Positions 44,921 through 53,065 of a stretch of DNA of 64,000 nt are shown in pieces. The stretch spans positions 1 through 64,000 of the forward strand of contig DAOKYU010000003.1 in NCBI GenBank assembly GCA_035325995.1. The letters are read 5' to 3'. Source of the DNA: Thermodesulfobacteriota bacterium (lineage in GTDB: Bacteria; Desulfobacterota_D; UBA1144; Nemesobacterales; UBA2774). Position 1 is the stretch's first letter, and every line of letters starts with the position of its first letter. A program made the translations under genes and the position numbers. The notes beneath the pieces are model-generated. The model had not been told where the DNA came from. It made no database searches and saw only the letters and a program-made list of their open reading frames with translations.

Positions 44921-47900
44921 CTAATGCGCTCTGCGAAACCTTCTCCTGACGAGAATACCTGCCGGGAGTAAAGAGTAAACGAGGAGCCCGGCGAGCGATC
45001 CGGCTCCGCTACCCGAAGGCGCAAGCGCGCAGTTGCTGCCGCCCGAGCCCCCTCCCGCTTCTTCATCGTTACAAGCATACGTGGTGTCCGTTATCTCGTC
45101 CTCGTCGAGAACGCCGTTCTCGTTCAGGTCGAGGCCGGTCTCGATCTTCGTGCCTCCGAACTCGCAGTTCTCGCCCGGCGGCTCGTCCGTTTCCATGGTC
45201 AAGACCTCACCAGTCGGTGTGGGCTCCGGGGTCGGCTCGGGCTCGGGCGACGGGGTGGATGTTGGGGGAGGGGGAGGAGGAGGAGAAGGAGGCGGCGTAG
45301 CCTGCGGTGGAGTCGGATCTCCTCCCTGTCCCCCGCCTGCGCAGAAATTCGGCTTAGGCGGATTGGATTCGAAGCAGCTTCCGGCTATTTCCTGCGACAC
45401 CGCGGTGAATTGCACGTTCCAGTCAGCATCCTCGGGGAAGCAGGTCGTCGCCGGGTGAGTGACGGGCTCAGCGGGCGGCGTGTACCCGGCAGGGAGCGTG
45501 AAGGCAAACCCGTAGCATCCGCCTTCGGGGCAATCGATAGCTCTCACTGCCCAGCTGCATATATTGTTCTTGTTGTCGCCGAGCGGCTTCACACATTCGT
45601 CGTAAAGGGCCGGGTTCGTAGTCTTAAGCTCTTCGGAGCATCCGCAAGTGCCGGTCGCTTCGTCTCCCGTCCACGCACAGAAGCTCTCCGGCTGGCATCT
45701 GTCCTTCCTGGCGGCGTCGAACTCGGATTTGAAATCGCCTAGATCAAGCGTCACTTCCAGGAAGCCGGTATCCGGATCGTAGTCTCTGACCCATTTGGCG
45801 GGCCAGCTCGCTTCCGTGTTTACGTCGAGCGGCCTGCTCTGCTTAAGAGGCGACCTTATCGCGTGAACGATTTCGTTGAGCTTTTCGGGAGTCGATTTGT
45901 CCCTGCCCTTTCCGACGAATAACTGGTACGTCTGTTTCGTCGTGTCCTTCGCGAAAATAAGGAGCACGTAATATTCCTCCCCGCCGGTATAACCGGTGAA
46001 TACGTTGAAGGACGGCTTCTGCAGCGGGGCCAGCAGCAAGCCGTTCCTCTGGTTCTCCCTCGATACGGTCGTGTCTATGTAATATTTACCGTTGTTCGCC
46101 GTCAGGTTGCTCCGCTGGAAGAAGTTCATCCCCATCATGCGGATCTGGGGCCTTGCTTCGCTGCGCGCTTCATCTTGGTTCAGGAACTGTCTGTAGAGCG
46201 GGACCCCGTAGCAGAAAGAGCTCCCGCAGTCGCTCTGCCAGAACCCGTCTGTATCGTCGCACGTGTTGTCCACGTTCGGTATGCCTGCGCAGTTGCTGTC
46301 GTCGGCGCACGGCTTGCCGTCCGACCTGCATTTACCGCCGCAGTCCTTCTTACCGACGCAGCCGGGATAGACCACCGTCGTGACGTATTCGTAGGGGCTC
46401 GTCTTGGCGGTCCCTTCGGACTCGCATTCGATGGTTTCCGCCGGGGCGTTGAAGAACGGGTCCTCGTTCACCGATATCGTGTTCTTGTATCCGGTCAGCG
46501 AGCCGTCGTCGTCGTTCAGGATCGTTTGCCTGTCTATCGCCGTGAATCCGTCGAAAAGCCCTCCCTTGCCGTCGCCGTTCGGGGGGTCGGGGTTGTTGAG
46601 CGTATAGGTGCAGTAGTCTTCCTTAACCCGCGTGTCGTCGCTCTGGAACGAGAAATGGCCGTCTTTAAAGAGGGGCTCGATCACGAAATGGCGGATTTCC
46701 ACGTCGCCGCCGAAATACAGATTGGACGAATGGAACGCAGGCGGGTAGTAAAAGCCGTTTGACTGCTTCCACGCGATGGCGGCATTCGGGATGCTGCAGA
46801 CGTCTTCCGCCTTATCCACGGGCATCCCCTGCACCCTGCCGTACATGGACTTGCTCGGGAAGCAGTTGCCGTTTCCGCCCTGGCTCGTCGGCTTGCAGTC
46901 GTCTATAACGGTCTTCTTGATATTGAGAAAGGCGTTTGAGTCTTCGAAGCTCGGCCCGTCGTATATGTTGAACATACGCTGGTTGTTTGCGAACGACGTA
47001 AGCTGAAAGCTTATGCCCTCGTCTTTCAGCAGGCAGTAATTGGCTACGACTCCCCCGCTTGAATGGTTCTCGCACGTAAGCGTGGTGTCCTTGTTCACGG
47101 GGCCGATATTCGAGGCGTAGGGGTTACCCGACTGCGTATTGCCGATGAAAACGTTCTGCCTCGCCAGCTGCCACATGCCCGGAAGGAAATTCGACTGCGT
47201 ATAGTCGCCCCCCGTTACGAACGTCAGGCCCGCGCTCTGCGAATCCGACACGACGCTGTTTATGACCAGGTACCACTGCGGGCGGAGCCATATGGCCGAA
47301 AAATTCGTCTGCGCCCAGTTAAAGGCGGTAGTGAACTTGTCCAGCACGGCGACCATGCAGTCCTTCCGGTTAACCGCGCTGCAAGTCGGGTAGTTGCTGC
47401 AGTCGGTCTGGTCGCACCGCGTCGGATGGCGGAGGTTCCCGAGCTTGGGATAATACGTCTCGGCATCCTTGTCCCCGTTCGGCACGGGCGAGAGATTGCC
47501 CACCGTAATGGGCTCCAGGACAGGCTCGCCCGGCCCGCCGACTCCCAGGCACTGGCTGATATCGGCAGTCGTATTAAAGGCGTTCATGGCCGACGTGCAG
47601 TAATTCCCCGTAAAGTTCTTGAGCGGCGTATCGCCGGCCCTCCCGCGGTTACTCTGCTGCGACGCGTAGGATTCCCACTTTTGCTGCTGCGACGAGCCGC
47701 TTATGGCGCTCGGAAGCCACCAGTAGCATATTCCGCAGGCGTTCGCGCCGGCCGCCATGTTGTATTCGAAATCGTTCCAGCCGTTCATTATCCAGAACAC
47801 CGCCGGCTGTGCGTAATCGGAATGATAGGGGACGGACGTGGTATCGGCCTTCGTAGCCGTGTACGCCAGAATGCCGGGCACCTTTCGCGGGTTCTGCGCG

Positions 47901-50167
47901 TTGTCGAGCGCGGCCCTCGCGAAAATCCCGATGTTCGAATAGAGCTTGTTGTTTATCTCGGTTCCGTCTTCCAGGTAATACCCGTGACCTATGGACATGA
48001 AGCCGACGTTTCTCGCCAGGAGTATGCCCTGGCTCGCGTGTATGGTCATGAAGCGCGTCATCGAATCCCAGACGGACGAGTCCTTGACGAAAGTATCGGC
48101 CGGGGTGCTCCTCGCCATGTGGAAGTGAACGGGATAATGCCCCATGCGTCCGCCCTGGCCGAGCTGGTAGAACTCGACGCCCTGTATATGCACCTCTTTA
48201 AACCCCTGCCTTACGCTCGTATGCCCGCCGAAATGATACGGAGCGGGTGGTAAGCAGTCGTACTGGCAGGTGGGATTTGCGGCGTTGAACGTATCCCCCG
48301 CCGAAACTATGCGTATGCTTCGGGACAGGAGGGCGACAGCCGCCCTCGTTTCCGCGGCCGGCTGCCCGTCGACCTTTACATCCAGCCCCAAACGCCCGGG
48401 AACTGTGGTCAGCGGGTAGGTAGACCCGTTATGCCTGTGCTTCAGTCCGCCGGGTATCTCCGCGCCGGTATAGGGGTTTAGCACCTTGATCCCGAATTTT
48501 TGATTGCTTACCAAGTTAGTGATCTCTAAAAGCTCGGAGTGCCCGGGGAGATAATCGGTCGTCGTAACGACTATCCTGTCTCCCATTTCCCAGTCCACCG
48601 GGCGGTCGACGGCAATCTCCGTCGCGCCGACGTCTACGGTTCCATCGAGGCGGACCCAGCTCGTGCCCGAACTCGAGCTCGGAAGGCTATCCGGCAGGGT
48701 CGCGCCCTTTTTGCCGAACAGGTTCAAAGTGCCTCCGTAAGATACGGCAAGGGTCTTGTAACCGAAGTAGGCGTTCGGATCGCCGGTATCGACAGGAAGC
48801 GTGTGGTAGTGGTAGAAATAATCATACGGTTGGCAGGTCGTCGGATCGCCGCCTTCGTTGGGCGGGAGGCACACCTTGCTTGCCCCTTCCGAGTTCCATA
48901 TGGCCTCCGGCACGCCGCACCTGACGTCCGTCTTGCACGTTACCCCGCGGCCCCCGTTCCCCTGGTCGTCCCCGTAGAGGTGTATCGTCAGTTTTCCGCC
49001 TGCAGTCCCTATCGGGGCCGCGGGCGTCCCCGCTACGAGGCTCGAATTGTTCTCGATCACTATGTTATATGCCCAGAAGTTTATTACCGCGTCCTCGAAC
49101 GTAAGAGACCCGCCGTTATATACATGCACGTTCCTGTAGTGGTACGTCCCCGCGGGAACCGTGCACGGACCCGTCACTTCGAGGTCCTGACCGCCCCCGG
49201 CCGCTATGGCGCCCGTCGTGCACGTCGCCACCGCGGGCGCCTCGTCGGCTATTCCGGACAACGAAACCGGCTCGTCCTCGCCCAGGGACGAAACGAGGGC
49301 CCCGGGCGTCCCCGAGAGCCCGGTGCCCATAAGGTCCGCGCCTTCGAGGTTCGCTCCGTCGAGGTCTGCATTCTTCAGCCTTGCATTTATTAATATTGCG
49401 CCTGTGAGGTCCGCCCCCGAGAGGTCGGCCCCCTCGAGGTTGGCCTTCGTAAGGTCCGCGTTCCTGAGACTCGCGCCGCTAAGATTCGCTCCGGAAAGGT
49501 TCGAATTGGCTAGAATCGTGTCGTCGAGGATAGCGCCGCCGAGGTCGATCTCCCTCAGGTCGGCGTCGAAGAAGTTTGCGCCGCTGAGGTCGCATCCGAC
49601 GCACCTGTCCGTATCCACTATCGTCGACACGCTTTCGAGCGTCTCTTCCGGCGCCGTGCTTATGACGGACCTCCCGTCCACGGGGACTATGAACACCGTA
49701 ACGTTCTTGCCGGAACCATTACCGTGATAGAGGTACATATCGTAATCGCCCGGCTCTATTTCCTTCGTTACACAGTCCCCGTTGGCATCTACCCTGAGCG
49801 TCTCGCTGCCCTCGCTGTCCACGAGGCTCATGTAATGATACGCCGTCTCGTCAGGGTCTTGCCAGCAGAATGTCTGCTCCGTTTTAGCCGTGTATCTATA
49901 AGGAATGACGTCGCTTCCCTTCTTCCCCGTGTCGTTCGTCAGCGTCATGCAATCGAGCGATTCGAGGAATACGGCAACGAGGTCTTCACCGGGTATGGCG
50001 AATATGTCGGGATTTGCGGCAAAATCGTTTTCGGTCCGGACGTTCAGGGTGCCGCTCGTCGGCCCCCCAACGGCCCTGTTAAGGCTGATCGGAATCAGAA
50101 TCAGAAGTAATACAAGTGCGGGTACAAGGAAAACATAGAAACGCTTTCTCCCCTTCAATTTACACAT
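44921..50167 (-). CDS. Giant surface protein 2: paralogue with EF-like/DUF7151-type tail
   Basis: A 1748-residue paralogue lying 219 bp upstream of giant protein 1 on the same strand. The first 100 residues are nearly identical to those of protein 1. The pentapeptide, G8-like and beta-helix regions (again [14 protein letters not shown]) are strongly conserved, while the region from about residue 800 has drifted. The tail differs: instead of thrombospondin repeats there is a Pro-rich linker and one Cys-bounded acidic module (DLNENGVLDEDEITDTTYAC), followed by SNCALAPSGSGAG, a membrane helix and RRR. GGAGG precedes the ATG and a strong promoter lies upstream. It is probably anchored at the cell surface. 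Confidence 0.85.
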   Translation of the reverse strand: MCKLKGRKRFYVFLVPALVLLLILIPISLNRAVGGPTSGTLNVRTENDFAANPDIFAIPGEDLVAVFLESLDCMTLTNDTGKKGSDVIPYRYTAKTEQTFCWQDPDETAYHYMSLVDSEGSETLRVDANGDCVTKEIEPGDYDMYLYHGNGSGKNVTVFIVPVDGRSVISTAPEETLESVSTIVDTDRCVGCDLSGANFFDADLREIDLGGAILDDTILANSNLSGANLSGASLRNADLTKANLEGADLSGADLTGAILINARLKNADLDGANLEGADLMGTGLSGTPGALVSSLGEDEPVSLSGIADEAPAVATCTTGAIAAGGGQDLEVTGPCTVPAGTYHYRNVHVYNGGSLTFEDAVINFWAYNIVIENNSSLVAGTPAAPIGTAGGKLTIHLYGDDQGNGGRGVTCKTDVRCGVPEAIWNSEGASKVCLPPNEGGDPTTCQPYDYFYHYHTLPVDTGDPNAYFGYKTLAVSYGGTLNLFGKKGATLPDSLPSSSSGTSWVRLDGTVDVGATEIAVDRPVDWEMGDRIVVTTTDYLPGHSELLEITNLVSNQKFGIKVLNPYTGAEIPGGLKHRHNGSTYPLTTVPGRLGLDVKVDGQPAAETRAAVALLSRSIRIVSAGDTFNAANPTCQYDCLPPAPYHFGGHTSVRQGFKEVHIQGVEFYQLGQGGRMGHYPVHFHMARSTPADTFVKDSSVWDSMTRFMTIHASQGILLARNVGFMSIGHGYYLEDGTEINNKLYSNIGIFARAALDNAQNPRKVPGILAYTATKADTTSVPYHSDYAQPAVFWIMNGWNDFEYNMAAGANACGICYWWLPSAISGSSQQQKWESYASQQSNRGRAGDTPLKNFTGNYCTSAMNAFNTTADISQCLGVGGPGEPVLEPITVGNLSPVPNGDKDAETYYPKLGNLRHPTRCDQTDCSNYPTCSAVNRKDCMVAVLDKFTTAFNWAQTNFSAIWLRPQWYLVINSVVSDSQSAGLTFVTGGDYTQSNFLPGMWQLARQNVFIGNTQSGNPYASNIGPVNKDTTLTCENHSSGGVVANYCLLKDEGISFQLTSFANNQRMFNIYDGPSFEDSNAFLNIKKTVIDDCKPTSQGGNGNCFPSKSMYGRVQGMPVDKAEDVCSIPNAAIAWKQSNGFYYPPAFHSSNLYFGGDVEIRHFVIEPLFKDGHFSFQSDDTRVKEDYCTYTLNNPDPPNGDGKGGLFDGFTAIDRQTILNDDDGSLTGYKNTISVNEDPFFNAPAETIECESEGTAKTSPYEYVTTVVYPGCVGKKDCGGKCRSDGKPCADDSNCAGIPNVDNTCDDTDGFWQSDCGSSFCYGVPLYRQFLNQDEARSEARPQIRMMGMNFFQRSNLTANNGKYYIDTTVSRENQRNGLLLAPLQKPSFNVFTGYTGGEEYYVLLIFAKDTTKQTYQLFVGKGRDKSTPEKLNEIVHAIRSPLKQSRPLDVNTEASWPAKWVRDYDPDTGFLEVTLDLGDFKSEFDAARKDRCQPESFCAWTGDEATGTCGCSEELKTTNPALYDECVKPLGDNKNNICSWAVRAIDCPEGGCYGFAFTLPAGYTPPAEPVTHPATTCFPEDADWNVQFTAVSQEIAGSCFESNPPKPNFCAGGGQGGDPTPPQATPPPSPPPPPPPTSTPSPEPEPTPEPTPTGEVLTMETDEPPGENCEFGGTKIETGLDLNENGVLDEDEITDTTYACNDEEAGGGSGGSNCALAPSGSGAGSLAGLLVYSLLPAGILVRRRFRRAH

Positions 50168-50247
50168 GAATATCCTCCATCGCTTTTGCTAAAATCGGAA
50201 AAGAACCGGCAAAGCTCTCCCCCCGAAAAAAGAAGGATCGACAGCTA

Positions 50248-50277
50248 ATTTTACGGTTCATTTAGAAGCTTTGTCAA
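50248..50277 (-). promoter_or_regulatory. Promoter of giant surface protein 2
   Basis: Minus-strand TTGACA (50272-50277), an 18-base spacer and TAAAAT (50248-50253), about 80 bp before the start codon. The surrounding 50168-50460 is AT-rich and holds no gene. It also contains an A7/T7 inverted repeat near 50330-50346 of unknown meaning. Confidence 0.6.
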
Positions 50278-50460
50278 TTAGCCTCATAATTACATTATAA
50301 CCACTGTAAAACTATGGAACGGCTGGAGGAATTTTTTTCAAAAAAAGCGCAGTATGGTAATTTGTAACCCCCTTTGAATCATTAAGCGCCCGAAGAGTGC
50401 GCAGGAGGCGGATTCAGGCAAGCGTACGGCAAGATAGTCGGCGGTATATAGGATGGTACG

Positions 50461-50847
50461 TTAACTGTTCCCGTCCGTGCCGGGTCCCGGCGGCGAGGTT
50501 TTAGCGCCCGCCCTGCGGGCCCTTCTCTTTTTCTGCTTTCGTATCTTCTCGCGGAGGATTTCCTTCTCCGGCTTCTTCCCGAGAACGGTTTCTTCATACC
50601 TCGAAAGGAGCTCCCTCCGGGCGAGGAAGCGGTTCACGCCCCGCGAGCGGTCCTTGTCCACCCTGACGGTTATGCCGGTAGGGAGGTGCCTGAGCCTGAC
50701 GCACGTCGAGACCTTGTTCACGTTCTGGCCCCCGGGTCCCCGCGACCTTACGAAGCTTTCTTCGAGGTCGCTTTCCAGTATCCCGCAACCGGCCATGCGC
50801 CCCCTGAGCGCGGCCTCCTTGCCGGGATTGACTCCGAAAACACTCAT
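50461..50847 (-). CDS. Release-factor-like (RF-1 domain) protein
   Basis: A 128-residue protein with only the peptidyl-tRNA hydrolysis domain of a release factor: RSRGPGGQNVNKVSTCVRL carries the GGQ motif. A long basic tail (KKPEKEILREKIRKQKKRRARRAGAK) follows. It has no codon-recognition domain. Such proteins (ArfB and mtRF-R types) rescue stalled ribosomes, with the tail entering the empty mRNA channel. Start chosen: MSVFGVNPG at 50847, which overlaps the CBS gene stop by 3 bp; the longer frame to 51093 is only a shadow of that gene. Translation is probably coupled. Confidence 0.85.
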   Translation of the reverse strand: MSVFGVNPGKEAALRGRMAGCGILESDLEESFVRSRGPGGQNVNKVSTCVRLRHLPTGITVRVDKDRSRGVNRFLARRELLSRYEETVLGKKPEKEILREKIRKQKKRRARRAGAKTSPPGPGTDGNS

Positions 50848-51323
50848 GCCCAGTCCCTGGACTTCATCTTCCCCGCCACGAGCTTCAAAAGATCGTGCCG
50901 CGAGATAATGCCCACCGGCTTTTCGTCGCGCACGACGGGCACCCTGTGGATGTTGTTCTCCAGCATCTTGACCACGACGTCGGACAGATGCTCGTCCTCG
51001 GTCGCCGTTATGACGGGCTTTGACATTATCTCCTTCACCTTTATGCTCCGGGCCTCTTCGTAGGCCTTTTCGAGCTCGGGCTTCGTCATCCATTCGCCGA
51101 ACAGGCTCGGAGCGAAGATACGCGAAAGCGGCACCGTATGCCTGCTCGCGGAAAAGTCCGACTCGGTGACTATTCCGACGATGCTCCCCTTCGAGCTTAT
51201 GATCGGAAGCCCGCTCACACGCTTGTCCAGCATGAGCAGGGCGGCTTCTTCGAGGTTCCGGTCTTCGTAAAGGACCGCAACCGGCTGTGACATTACATCC
51301 TTGGCTTTAATAGACATGTACAT
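50844..51323 (-). CDS. Paired CBS-domain protein
   Basis: A 159-residue protein made of two CBS motifs: KAKDVMSQPVAVLYEDRNLEEAALLML at the N-terminus and KVKEIMSKPVITATEDEHLSDVVVKML after residue 94. A 30-residue insert with a helical stretch separates them. CBS pairs bind adenine nucleotides and act as energy or ion sensors. With no fused effector the target is unknown. Coupling to the release-factor-like gene hints at a link with translation status. Confidence 0.9.
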   Translation of the reverse strand: MYMSIKAKDVMSQPVAVLYEDRNLEEAALLMLDKRVSGLPIISSKGSIVGIVTESDFSASRHTVPLSRIFAPSLFGEWMTKPELEKAYEEARSIKVKEIMSKPVITATEDEHLSDVVVKMLENNIHRVPVVRDEKPVGIISRHDLLKLVAGKMKSRDWA

Positions 51324-51381
51324 ACCCCCGAAGAGAATGGTTAAATTTGTGAAGCGCCCGGCCGGGCGGGGTTTTCCCGCA

Positions 51382-51594
51382 CTACTCGTACTCGCCCGAG
51401 ACGGCTTCCTCGCGGCTCTTTATCATCTCCGAGCTCTTAGCCTTCATTTCTCGAAGCTCGACTGTTGTCCCTACGGCCTCGCCGATGTAGGAAGGCGTAC
51501 CCTCCCTTTTGGCCTGAAGGCCCTCGAATAGTCTCGACGCGCCCAAAAGGAGTAGCGCAATCAGGACAATCGCAGCCGCGATCCGGAGGCTCAT
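51382..51594 (-). CDS. Small single-span membrane protein
   Basis: A 70-residue protein with one N-terminal helix (MSLRIAAAIVLIALLLLGASRLFEGLQ) and a charged, probably helical tail. Family unknown. The ATG at 51594 is supported by a promoter (TTGAAG-17-TATAAT) whose -10 ends 8 bases before it, so the message would be leaderless; the TTG at 51603 falls inside the -10 box. It is divergent from bolA. Confidence 0.6.
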   Translation of the reverse strand: MSLRIAAAIVLIALLLLGASRLFEGLQAKREGTPSYIGEAVGTTVELREMKAKSSEMIKSREEAVSGEYE

Positions 51595-51602
51595 AAACTT
51601 CA

Positions 51603-51631
51603 ATTATAGGCCTCTTGCATATGCACTTCAA
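51603..51631 (-). promoter_or_regulatory. Leaderless promoter of the small membrane protein
   Basis: Minus-strand TTGAAG (51626-51631), 17 bases, then TATAAT (51603-51608). The ATG follows after 8 bases. It stands back to back with the bolA promoter. Confidence 0.6.
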
Positions 51632-51657
51632 CCGCCCCCGAAAGCCCCGTCCCTTCC

Positions 51658-51685
51658 TTGAAAGGATACCAAAAGTATATATACT
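51658..51685 (+). promoter_or_regulatory. bolA promoter giving a leaderless transcript
   Basis: TTGAAA (51658-51663), 16 bases, TATACT (51680-51685), then 7 bases to the bolA ATG. No ribosome binding site fits between, so initiation is predicted on a leaderless mRNA. Confidence 0.6.
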
Positions 51686-51692
51686 ATGTTTC

Positions 51693-51938
51693 ATGGATCC
51701 TAAGGAAATAAGGGCAATGATAGAAACGAAAATGCAGAGCGTTTCCGTCGAAGTAGACGGGGACGGCACGCATTTCGAGGCAGTGATAGTCTCTCCCGAA
51801 TTCGAGGGGAAATCGCTTCTTGAGCGGCACAAAATTGTCTACGATGCCTTGGGCGACGCAATGAAAGAACGCATACACGCCCTTTCTCTCAAGACCTATA
51901 CCCCGGGACAATGGGAAAGCATGAAGGCCGGCGCCTGA
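51693..51938 (+). CDS. bolA: BolA/IbaG family protein
   Basis: An 81-residue BolA-fold protein. The family core is HFEAVIVSPEFEGKSLLERHKIVYDALGDAM, including the conserved His used as iron-sulfur cluster ligand, and a final helix with IHALSLKTYTP. BolA proteins bind CGFS glutaredoxins through a shared [2Fe-2S] cluster, and that partner is the next gene. The ATG at 51693 is set by the promoter and by the family's N-terminus; the longer frame from 51615 is not used. Confidence 0.93.
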   Translation: MDPKEIRAMIETKMQSVSVEVDGDGTHFEAVIVSPEFEGKSLLERHKIVYDALGDAMKERIHALSLKTYTPGQWESMKAGA

Positions 51939-51984
51939 GGCGGGCGGCCGGTTTTTCTTTTAATTCGTACAGGAGGCGGTAACA

Positions 51985-52305
51985 GTGGAAGACGTAGCGA
52001 AAAAAATAGAATCCCAGATAGCGAACAACAAGGTAATCCTCTATATGAAGGGCAGCCGGGACATGCCCCAGTGCGGCTTTTCGGCCAGGGTCGTCAATAT
52101 CCTGAACTCCTACGGCATCGACTACGAAGCGGTCGACGTTCTCTCGGACCCAGATATAAGACAGGGGATAAAGGACTACTCGAACTGGCCGACAATTCCC
52201 CAGCTTTATATAAACGGGCAGTTTATAGGCGGCTGCGACATCTGCGTCGAAATGGACCAGAGCGGCGAGCTGGGCGGGCTCATAAAAGAGGCTTTCAGGG
52301 AATAG
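51985..52305 (+). CDS. grxD: Monothiol glutaredoxin (CGFS type)
   Basis: A 106-residue Grx4-type protein. The active site is MPQCGFSARV. WPTIPQLYINGQFIGGCDI holds the cis-proline and glutathione-binding residues. Such proteins carry a glutathione-bound [2Fe-2S] cluster and pass it to targets, often together with BolA. The GTG start has a strong AGGAGG upstream. It lies 46 bp after bolA, so the two are likely one operon acting in iron-sulfur trafficking. Confidence 0.96.
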   Translation: MEDVAKKIESQIANNKVILYMKGSRDMPQCGFSARVVNILNSYGIDYEAVDVLSDPDIRQGIKDYSNWPTIPQLYINGQFIGGCDICVEMDQSGELGGLIKEAFRE

Positions 52306-52312
52306 TCCCTCC

Positions 52313-53002
52313 TCATTTATTCCTCCATTCATAAAAGTAATCGGAAAGCTTGTCCCTGAGGAAGAGCCTCGCACGGAGGGCCCTCGACTTAACGGCGGGG
52401 ACCGAAAGGCTAAGGGCCTCGGCGATCTCCTTGCTCGTCATCCCCTCGACGTCCTTCATGTGAAAGACGATCCTGTAATCGGGCGGCAGCTCCTGGATGG
52501 CCTTGTCTATGAGCTCGGCGCCTTCCCTGCCGAGCAGCTTCGAATCGGGGGCGTCGCTGAAGTCCTTTTCCTTTACGCCCTCGATCATGCCGTAATTGTT
52601 GTAAGGTTTGTAATCTTCCAGGCTTATGTTCCTGTCCCTGTAGCGGGAAGAGTTACGGAGATACATGTAGGCCGCGTTCGACGCCACCCTGTAGAGCCAC
52701 GTCGAGAACTTCGCCTCGCTCCTGAACGACGACAGCTTTTCGGAAAGGATGATAAAGACCTCCTGGAGAACCTCTTCCGCATCTTTCGGATCGCCGGTAA
52801 GCCTATAGGCAAGCCGGTACACCTTGTCCGAGTACCTGTTTACGAGCTCGTTAAAAGCGTCCTCGTTGCGGTCTCCGACGAAAAGCGCGACCAGCTCCTC
52901 GTCCCGAAGGTCTTCTACGTCGTGCCCCTCGCTTAACAGATACTCGCCGTTCATGATCATACCTCCGTATCCTTCTCCGGTGTTGACGTTATGGCCTTTC
53001 AT
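52313..53002 (-). CDS. ECF-type RNA polymerase sigma factor
   Basis: A sigma-70 family factor with only regions 2 and 4. Region 2 covers DAFNELVNRYSDKVYRLAYR, DAEEVLQEVFIILSEKL and FSTWLYRVASNAAYMYLR. Region 4 is IQELPPDYRIVFHMKDVEGM with a helix-turn-helix in SKEIAEALSLSVPAVKSR. Two starts have good ribosome sites: 53002 (GGGAGG) and 52954 (GGAGG); both leave the domains whole. No anti-sigma gene follows; grxD converges on its end. An operator-like site for the neighbouring TetR protein lies between its ribosome site and the presumed promoter, so transcriptional control is likely. Confidence 0.92.
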   Translation of the reverse strand: MKGHNVNTGEGYGGMIMNGEYLLSEGHDVEDLRDEELVALFVGDRNEDAFNELVNRYSDKVYRLAYRLTGDPKDAEEVLQEVFIILSEKLSSFRSEAKFSTWLYRVASNAAYMYLRNSSRYRDRNISLEDYKPYNNYGMIEGVKEKDFSDAPDSKLLGREGAELIDKAIQELPPDYRIVFHMKDVEGMTSKEIAEALSLSVPAVKSRALRARLFLRDKLSDYFYEWRNK

Positions 53003-53025
53003 TCTTTACTACCTCCCCCGGCCTG

Positions 53026-53040
53026 ATAGTTGACCGGTCT
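53026..53040. promoter_or_regulatory. Operator-like site upstream of the ECF sigma gene
   Basis: GACCGGTC (53032-53039) is a perfect 8-bp palindrome, and the 11-mer ATAGTTGACCG (53026-53036) recurs exactly in front of the tetR gene. The two places also share ATTTTAC a few bases away. This suggests one repressor binding both promoters. Confidence 0.5.
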
Positions 53041-53065
53041 TCTTGTAAAATGCGCCCGGAGCGCC

